From: a virus | DNA: 53,820 bases | Strand: one strand, 5' to 3' | Virus record (IMG/VR): IMGVR_UViG_3300025671_012102 | Span: 1 to 53,820 of that record | In this document: piece by piece, positions 39,623 through 48,100 of the stretch | Layout of the letters: each line of letters starts with the position of its first letter | Position numbering within the stretch: the first letter of the stretch is position 1 | Notes under the pieces: model-generated | The model's database searches: none | What the model was told of the DNA's origin: nothing | Seen by the model: the letters and a program-made list of their open reading frames with translations, nothing else | Program-made: the position numbers and the translations under genes

Positions 39623-40315
39623 ATGAAAGTCAGCCGAACCTATGACATAGAGGCGGTTGACGCCATATTGAGAGATCCGTCTGTATTTGGTGGCATTATT
39701 AACGACAGCTCACCGGATAAAGCAGACTTTACTGCCAGAGAATTATTGTTAAATCGTCGCAACATTGTGCTTATGGTATCGGAAGAAGGGGAGAATATTG
39801 GGTGTTTCATCTGTGTGCAGTGCTCACCTTCGACCTACGAAGGGCATATAAATTTAACGGCACTTTGTAGAGGTAGAAAGGCCCTTGAAGCTCTTGATCT
39901 TGGAGCGAGCTGGTTATTTACGAACACGGACGCATTTCGAATTATTGGGCTCACCCCAGAATCAAACAAACCTGCTTTATCTATCACTAGGTTGGCTGGC
40001 TACTGCAGGATTTCTGTTAGAGAAAAAGCCATATCTATCTCAGGGCACAAGCAGAACATAATCCAATCAGAGTTAACGCTTCATAAGTGGCTGTCAAATC
40101 AACAAGCTTACGAGAGTGCAAATACAGGGCTTGATACCTGGCACCTTCAAAACCTTTTTTTCGCTAAGGCTCTTGTTGAGTCTGGTAACGCCAAAAAAGC
40201 GGCATTCCTACTCTCAGAGCTATCACATCAATCTTATGCAAAGCGAATTTGTATTAAAGATTATCCATTTATCAAAATTGAAGCGACAAGCTTCCATGTC
40301 AAAGACATTTTTTAG
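39623..40315 (+). CDS. GNAT-like phage protein (DUF2824-type)
   Basis: A 230-residue protein. The first 150 residues match the acetyltransferase-like proteins found near podovirus ejection genes: MKVSRTYDIEAVDAILRDP at the start, ENIGCFICVQCSPSTYEGHINL in the middle and RLAGYCRISVREKA toward the end of the domain. A helical C-terminal section follows (about 150-230). A DUF2824-like assignment is from pattern memory. Whether it is catalytic or structural is unknown. RBS AAGGTG lies before ATG. Confidence 0.6.
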   Translation: MKVSRTYDIEAVDAILRDPSVFGGIINDSSPDKADFTARELLLNRRNIVLMVSEEGENIGCFICVQCSPSTYEGHINLTALCRGRKALEALDLGASWLFTNTDAFRIIGLTPESNKPALSITRLAGYCRISVREKAISISGHKQNIIQSELTLHKWLSNQQAYESANTGLDTWHLQNLFFAKALVESGNAKKAAFLLSELSHQSYAKRICIKDYPFIKIEATSFHVKDIF

Positions 40316-40324
40316 GAGAAACAT

Positions 40325-41017
40325 ATGGCAGTAGGTGCGGCAATTGGTGGCGTTGCTTTAGGCGCCATAAGCGGGAATAAAGCTAATAAAAATGCAAGCA
40401 AGTCAATTGATCAGCAAGGCGATGCCTTAGCTGCTCAAAACGCTATCGCTCAGCAGCAAATGGATATGGCTCAAGAGCAATATGACTATTACAAAACAAC
40501 ATATCGTCCTCTTGAGGAAGAGATTGTTGCAAATGCAGGGCTTTCGGATGCAGAGCAACAAGAAATGGTTACGAAGGCAGGGCTTACCACTCAATCAGCA
40601 TTCGATAGTGCCGAAGCTTCTCGAAACCGAAACCTTCAGCGCATGGGCATTAATCCAAACTCAGGAGCCTATGCTGAAAACACGCGCAAGAGCGCTATTT
40701 CAAAAGCTGTGGCAAAAGCCAACTCCCAAAACACAGCAAGAGCGCAGGCAGAAGAAATGGATTACAACCAAAAAGTTGCAGCGGTCGGCCTTGGTAAGGG
40801 ACTTCCAACGGCAGCAGCCGGATTAATGAGCAGTGCATCGAGTAACTACGCTAACCAAGCAAGTGCCTACGGCCTTAATGCGCAGATGTATGGACAACAA
40901 GCATCTAACAGTATGCAACTTGGCATGGGGATAGCGGGTGCAGCAATGGGTGCTCAAAATGAGGACGGTAGCTTTAATTCGAATCAATTTGGTAAAGGCT
41001 TATTAGGAGTATTTTAA
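40325..41017 (+). CDS. Internal virion (ejection) protein, small
   Basis: A 230-residue protein with Gly/Ala-rich ends (AAIGGVALGAISGN; LGMGIAGAAMGAQ) and a central helical part rich in Gln, Asn and Ala (QNAIAQQQMDMAQEQYDYYK). That composition is characteristic of proteins packaged in podovirus heads and ejected with DNA. It is the first of three successive genes with this role and precedes the next by one base. The call is from composition and gene order. Confidence 0.7.
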   Translation: MAVGAAIGGVALGAISGNKANKNASKSIDQQGDALAAQNAIAQQQMDMAQEQYDYYKTTYRPLEEEIVANAGLSDAEQQEMVTKAGLTTQSAFDSAEASRNRNLQRMGINPNSGAYAENTRKSAISKAVAKANSQNTARAQAEEMDYNQKVAAVGLGKGLPTAAAGLMSSASSNYANQASAYGLNAQMYGQQASNSMQLGMGIAGAAMGAQNEDGSFNSNQFGKGLLGVF

Positions 41018-41018
41018 T

Positions 41019-42134
41019 ATGAGTTACGGTTTAGGTTTTATAGCAGATGGTTTATTGAAGGGCCAAGAACGTAATAGAAACTGGGGGTTGCGCCAAAGGC
41101 AAGAGGAACGAGCTCAAACGACGTTTGGTCTTCAAGTTCCAGTGCTTGAAGCAAAAGCTCAGGAAGCCAAGGAGTATGTTACTCCTGACGCAATAGAGCG
41201 AAGAAATACGATTGCTGGAAACAACCTAGCCATATCGAGCAATAATGCTGAATCCTCCGGATATGATAGGGATCTCAAGAAAAATGATGCTTCTACAGAC
41301 AATATTGCAAGAATCAACCGAGAACGTGAAGCTAAAGCGTTAGGGGCTGAAAGCTTAGCTAAGGGCTATGGGCTTGGTAATGCGATTAAGCAGCAGCAAA
41401 TAGACATGACGAATTTAGGTCCACTGTCTAAAGAAGGTAGAGACCTGCTATATAACAAAAACAAATACGATCTAGAGGCTCAGGCGTGGGAACATAAAAT
41501 GAGGGAGGCAGTCAACCAAACAGACAAGCTTAAAGCAATGATGGCTTTATCTGAGGTGAAACTGAACAGAGAGTTCAGAGTTATTGAGCTGGCCAGAAGT
41601 GGCAACACGAAGGCAGCGGCATCATTAATTAATGGATTTAGCGACAACCCTTATAAGAATGTTGTTGATGCTGTGTTTACAAAAGAAGGCGGTATAACTG
41701 GGTACAATGAAAAAGGCGAGATCGTTGCTGAGTACACTCCAAAAGAAGTCGCAGGCATTGAATTGGAGATCAGAAATAAAGAAGCCAAAGCAAGAGAGGC
41801 TAAGGCAGGAACACCAAAAGTCAATTTCGAAAAAATCTATAATGATTTGGGCGAGCAAATTGGCGAAAGACCATTCATTACTAAAACAGACCCACAAACA
41901 GGCCAGCCTTACAAAGAGTATGTGGAAGAGCGAAAAGGCACGATTTCCCAGACAGACAGCGATGAAGAGATTGCTCTTGCGAAAACCATGGTGAAAGCGG
42001 GAGAGATGACACCTGACCAGTTCCAGCAGCTTTATGGTCAAGCTTACGCACCAAATCAAAATAATGCCTCGCCAAGTGCTAGTAACAAGCCAAGGCAAGA
42101 TGATTACGACGTAGATATTCCTTTAATCTTCTAA
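41019..42134 (+). CDS. Internal virion (ejection) protein, medium
   Basis: A 371-residue, strongly helical, charged protein starting MSYGLGFIADGLLKGQERN. It is rich in Ala, Lys and Glu (KEVAGIELEIRNKEAKAREA) with a flexible Ser/Asn/Pro-rich end. No enzyme motif is visible. Lying between the small ejection protein and the giant polyvalent protein, it is best taken as a second ejected protein. Confidence 0.65.
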   Translation: MSYGLGFIADGLLKGQERNRNWGLRQRQEERAQTTFGLQVPVLEAKAQEAKEYVTPDAIERRNTIAGNNLAISSNNAESSGYDRDLKKNDASTDNIARINREREAKALGAESLAKGYGLGNAIKQQQIDMTNLGPLSKEGRDLLYNKNKYDLEAQAWEHKMREAVNQTDKLKAMMALSEVKLNREFRVIELARSGNTKAAASLINGFSDNPYKNVVDAVFTKEGGITGYNEKGEIVAEYTPKEVAGIELEIRNKEAKAREAKAGTPKVNFEKIYNDLGEQIGERPFITKTDPQTGQPYKEYVEERKGTISQTDSDEEIALAKTMVKAGEMTPDQFQQLYGQAYAPNQNNASPSASNKPRQDDYDVDIPLIF

Positions 42135-42150
42135 AACACCGCAATTTTCA

Positions 42151-42178
42151 AAGCCGCCCACCGAGGCGGTTTTTTTTC
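42151..42178 (+). terminator. Terminator before the giant gene
   Basis: AAGCCGCC (42151-42158) pairs with GGCGGTTT (42165-42172), with one wobble, around CACCGA, followed by a T-run. Only 18 bases separate it from the giant gene's GTG, so expression of that gene requires read-through. Confidence 0.75.
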
Positions 42179-42196
42179 GTTTGGAGAAAACACAAC

Positions 42197-45100
42197 GTGG
42201 CCGATTACACAAGAGAAGAGATAGCGCGCCTAGCCGCAATCAAAAAAAGAATTAATGGCAAAATGGAGAGCCTTGGTTCGTCACCTGAAAACGAGCAGGG
42301 CTTTTTAGGTGATGCGGTCGATGCTGTTCAACATGGTTTGTTGAGTGGAGCAGCAGACTTAACGGACGGTGTTGGCTATTTAACTGGATCTGACACTATT
42401 AGAAAGGGCGCGAATTATCTAAGAGGCCAAGCAGACAACCAAATTAATCAAATGTCACCAGATGGTCGTGAGGCGTTTCAAGGGTTTGGTATTCAGGCTG
42501 ATGAAAGCAGCCCAACTGGTTATGGCTTCAAAGATGAAAGCAGCTTAAAAGGCTTTGGTCTTAATGTGCTTAGCGGTGTAGGCAGTTTTGCCCCAACAAT
42601 GGTGCCAGGGCTTGGTGCTGCCAAAGCGATTTCAGTTGCAGGTAAAGCAACAGGGCTTGCAGGTAAAGGAACAAAAGCGGCCACAGCACTAGATAAAGGC
42701 GCTGATGTTGTAGGCTTTGCAGGTGCTGGCGCTGCGAGCATTGGCGGATCTACAGGCAACCAAGCTTATGAAACCGTCGTTAACGCTGACTTTCACACAT
42801 TAAAAGACGCTGAAATTTTCCAAAAAGAATACTGGAACCTGAGAAAACTCAAAGAGCTTGATCATATTTCCGCACTGAAGCAAGCGCGTGAAAATGTGGC
42901 TCGCGAGCTGGCAACGGAAGCGGCAAAAGATGGCGCCATCATGGGGGCGATCACGCAAGGCGCACTTGGTCCAGTGATGGGCAAGTTATTCCGTGGTGAG
43001 GCTGGCAGTATCGGTAAAGCAGCCGCCACCGGTGCAATTACCGAAGGCTCACAAGAGTTTGTTGAAAGCGGTGGTCAAACTGCTATCTCAAACATGGCTG
43101 TTAATCCAGCGGTACCAACCAACACAATGGATAATGTCGTTGGCGATGCGCTGACAGGTGCCATGGTCGGTGGCCCCGTAGGTGGTGGCTTTGGTGCAGC
43201 TGGCGCTTCTTTCGGTCGCTTTCGTAAGCCTAAAGACAACACGGATGATCCGCTTGATCTTTCCGAGCAAGATCAAGGCTATCAAGCAGTAGAGCGGCAG
43301 ATTGCCGAAATTGAAGGCTTGATGGTTGAAAATGGCGACAATTTAACAGATTCTGAATTTGCAGAGCTTGAAGCAAAGCGAAATGAGCTACTACAAAGAC
43401 GAGCGGAAATCACTGGTGAACAGCCTATGGATTTTTCTGGTCCAGTCGAAAGCCAGGTGCAACCAGAGCAGCTTGCTCTTCCCAATCAAAATATTATCTA
43501 TGGTGAACGCCCAGAGCCAAGCCAAGAGCAAATCCAAGCGCGTCAAAAGAACCAAGCTGCCTTTGAAGGCCAATTTGGTGAGCCACGGAATACAGGAAGA
43601 GAGGGTGAATACCTTGGTCAGGTCTTTCCGGAAAGCGCCAATCAACAACAAGGCGGTAATGTCTATGATGGTGAAGTGTTGCGCGATCCTTTGTCACTTG
43701 AAGCGCCACAGCAAGCCGGTGATGTACCAGCGCTAGAAGATGCAGGGATTATTTATGGCGAAAAACCAGAAAGCAATGCTCGTCCAGCTCGTTCCAATGG
43801 TTTAACCGACCCATACACCGCGCCACAGCCAAGCCGTAAAAACGACAATCCAATCTATCAAGAGATTAAACATAAACAGCGATTGCTTGAAGAACAAGAG
43901 CAATCAGTAACAGAAGAAGCAGCGCCACAGCTTAACCAACAAGCAGTCCCTGAAGCACCGTTAGAGAAATCAGCTCCACAAAATGAAGTATTAGTATCAG
44001 AGTCTAAAAATGTAACTGAGTTGCCAGCAGTTGAAAGTAGTCCTGTTACTCAGCCGCCATTAGAAGGCATTGTCGCCGAGCAAGAACAGCCATCATCTGC
44101 AGAGCTGCCAACTGAGGGCAGCGAGCCAATCAAGCAAGCATTAGATAAGGCTGCACAGGACACAAATACCCAGCCAACTGAAAAGCAGATCGAGGCTGAT
44201 AACTATAAAAAAGGTCGGGTATCTCTTCATGGCTTAGATATCGCCATTGAAAATCCTAAAGACTCTGTTCGCTCAGGCAAAGATAGTGATGGTAAAAAAT
44301 GGGAGTCTAAAATGGCTCACCATTATGGCGATATAAAAGGCATTAAAGGGGCCGATGGCGATGACCTTGATGTATTTATTGGCGATAAACCGGAAAGTGA
44401 CAAAGCCTATATTGTCGATCAGGTCGACCCAAAAACAGGCGAATTTGACGAGCATAAAGTCATGCTTGGTTTTGATGATAAAGCGCAAGCTGAAAGCGGC
44501 TATCTTAAAAATTACGAGGATGGCTGGAAAGGTGTTGGTGCTGTGACTGAAATGCCAATCAGTGAATTTAAAGAGTGGATTAAGTCTGGCGATACGACAA
44601 AGCCGGTTAGTGAATTGATGGGCGGTAAAGCAGATAAAGTCATTGAAGCAGAACCAGCCGAGTTGCCACCTGTCACTGTTAAATTATCTTTATCCAATAA
44701 GCCTTTTAAAACCGAGTCCAGCGCTCGTTTATCTCGTACATTCAAAGACACACCTAATGCCGAAGTTGTACCTGTGGATGGCGGTTTTGGCGTTAAAGAG
44801 GGGGAAGTAGCCAAGCAGAATGCAGAACCAGCAACAGCCAAAGTCAATGTAGACGAAAGCGATGAACCACCTTATGCCCATTATCATTCAGTCCAAAAAA
44901 ACTTGTTTGATGGTAAAGAGGTGACAGCTGATGAGGTAAAACAAGGCTTTGAGCGCCTTGCTGGTGACCCTGCAAGAGCAAAAGCTGAGCTAAATAAGCT
45001 AACCAAGAAAGAATTGGCAAAAATAGTTAATGGTCATGTTTATTCTGATGAAAAGAAAGCCCGCCTAGTGGAGCGTGCTTATCAATCGAGTATTAGTCGG

Positions 45101-48100
45101 TACCGATTCATTGGAAATAATAAAGGTTCTTTTACTTCTCATTCCATTAAGTTAGATGGCGTAATTGATGAAACACGTAAACACCTGAATTCATTAAGCA
45201 ACGAATCGCTAAAAGATTACGGTGCCCACCTTCGCGAGCAACAAGCAGAGCGTCAAAAGAAGTTTAATGAATACAAAGAGAGATTAACCAACCCAAAAAC
45301 AATAAAAGACTTTCAAGACTCTATAGCGACACTTGGCAAAGGTCGTTTATCTGATGAACAGCTTGCTCAGTACGATAAGCTACTTGCTGAAAAAGAAATG
45401 ACAGATAAGCCAGCCGTTAAACAAGGCCTAGAGAGTGATGAAAAAATAGAGCTTGGCGAACCAGAAGAAAGTACTCATGGAAAAACAGGAGACACTATCT
45501 TCAATGTAAAGGCAATTACTCGCATTGGTAAGGAGAAATTTAAGGAAGCGGCTAATTTTGCTCGATCTTTGGGTGGTGGTTACTACCGTAGCAATTTTTA
45601 CTTTAAAAGCCGCGAGGATGCAGGGCTTTTTAGCAATTGGATGAATGGAGAGGATGTAGACCTTACCGAGAAAAAACAGGCGAGAGATCAAGCCAAGAAA
45701 GAAAGCGCTGCAAGCCGATTAAAATCAATGGCAGATAGCCTAGAACAGCAAGCGAACGAAAGACTTAACTCCGAGCGCAAAGAGAATACTATAAAGCGAA
45801 TGAGAGAGGCAGATAGTGCTCGCAACGCTGCAAATAATGACATTGAAACGGCCAGACTTCTAAAAGCCATTGCAGATAACCCTAAGTCTGTATTGAAAAA
45901 TCTCACGCAAAAAGTGCAAGTAGAATTGTTTCAGCAGCTTCAAAAATCACTTGTCCACTATGCCCCTTCTGAGCTAAAGCAAAAAACACCGGATGGATAT
46001 GATCATTTTAGAGGTGACGTAAGCTCTGAAAAAAAAGCACAGCTTGTAAAAATGCCTTTAGCTGAACTTCATCAAAACTTAGTAGATGATATTGCGAAAA
46101 AAAGTGAAGGTAAAAAAGGCTTTATTCTCTTATCTAGGATGCTTGCTAAAAAATCAAAACAAAGTGAGAGAGGAAAAGTTATACCTTTAGATCAGCGTGA
46201 AATAGAAGGAATTATTAAGTTTTATGAAGCGAATAAAGAAGATTTTCAATACAGTTTTTTGAAGAATAATGTCGAAGATTATAAGCGATTGAAGCGTATG
46301 GGCATTACCAGCAAGCCAGCTCTAAGGGCCGCCTTGTTAGAGTTTATGAACATAGAGAAAAAGGTAGATAAGCCAGAAACAGGAAAAAGTAAACTGGAAG
46401 TCATGCAGCGCAATTTAAAACAAAGAGTGCTTGGAAACCGTAATGCCTTTAATGACTTCTTTCCAACTCCAACAGAAACGGCTAGTGAGATTATTGATCT
46501 AGCAGATATTCAGCCTGGCATGAAAGTGCTTGAACCTTCTGCCGGTAATGGCTTGCTGGCAGACGCAGCAAAAGAGGTTGGTGCAAAAGTCGATACTGTT
46601 GAAATGGCTGGCCAGTTGCGTGAAATTCTAAGCGAGAAAGGTTACAGGCTAGTTGGTGATGATTTCCTAGAATACAGCGGCGGCATTGGCGAATACGATC
46701 GCATCGTTATGAATCCCCCGTTTAGCAACGACCAAGATATTCAGCATGTTGCGCATGCCTATGACAAATTAAAGCCAGGCGGTCGATTAGTCGCGATCGT
46801 GTCTAGGATGGCAGGCGAGCGCCAAAACAAACGCAATAAAGCATTTAGTCAATGGCTTGATGACCTTGGTGCCGAAACTCAAGCGTTACCAGAAAACGCT
46901 TTTAAATCCTCGTTAAACCCAACAGCCGTGCGAACTAAGGCAATCATCATTGATAAGCCAGAAGACGGCAGTATTAATGTTCCGGAAGAAGTTAAGCCAC
47001 CTAAAGAAGCGCTAATGTCAATTAGCGAGCGCGCGGCAAGTGGTATGAAAGCCGAAGATATCCGAAAAGCAGTTGAACCGCTTATCAAGCAGCTTCACGA
47101 AGAAAACACCTTTCAAGTTGTCCAGTCTGTTAACGATTTACCCTTTGCCGTGCGCCTTCTTGTTAAAAAGCAGTTATCTAAATCGAAAGGCGAGAATGCA
47201 ACCGTTCGCGGTGTGAATGCCGGTGCCAAAAACTATCTTATTGCTGATGGTATCAAGGACGAAAAAGAAGCGGTTTCTATCTTCCTTCATGAAGTGGTTG
47301 GGCATAAAGCTGTTCTGGATATGCTAGGAAAGGAAGGCGATTCCATCATGGAACGTATTGCTTACAGCTATGGACCTAAACAGCTGCAGGACTTAATTAA
47401 AGCCTATGGTGCAGATTTCAAAACCAAAGAAGGGCGCATTCTTCTTGGCAAAGAAAAAGTGGCCCAAATGGCTGAGAGGAACGAGAAACCTTCTTTGCTT
47501 GGCAAGCTGGTAGCAAACGTAAAAGCATGGTTGCGCAATTACTTCCCCAATATCAAATGGTCAGATAATGACGTGCTCAACATGCTGGCAACCGCGAGGG
47601 ATAACGTCGAAAACCGCTACATGGTGAAAGTTGACCTAGATTCAGCCGAATCGAAAAGCGATTCAACCGAGAAAGAGGCTAATCTCTCTATAAGGGCCAA
47701 AAACAAAACAGAGCCAACCGAAGAAACACCATACGACACTCTATATAGAACATTAGGGCAAAAAGATAAAACCGTCTTCCAGAAAGCAAAAGATGAAATG
47801 AAGCGTCAATTTAAAGCCGGTGGGTTGCTTCCTGACTCTGTATTCAGCAAAAAAATTGAACGTGATTCAAACATGAATGCCAGCGAACTGGATGTTAGCG
47901 CTTATCTATCATCATTCAGAGCAGCTGTGAAAAAAGCATATGGGAAAGAGTACTCTGATTTAAACGATACGCTTAAACAAAAAATCAATAATCAGATGAG
48001 TTCGACTGACCCAGATAAGACCATACCTTTCTCCGTTAGGCTGGAATTGATGAAGATGAGATTTAGCATCAAAGGCTTATCGCAAGAATATGCTGCCATT

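Noticed and set aside
41625-42098. Minus-strand frame of 157 codons within the internal virion protein
   Set aside because: The plus-strand frame is complete, coupled to neighbours and typical in composition; the minus frame has no start signal.
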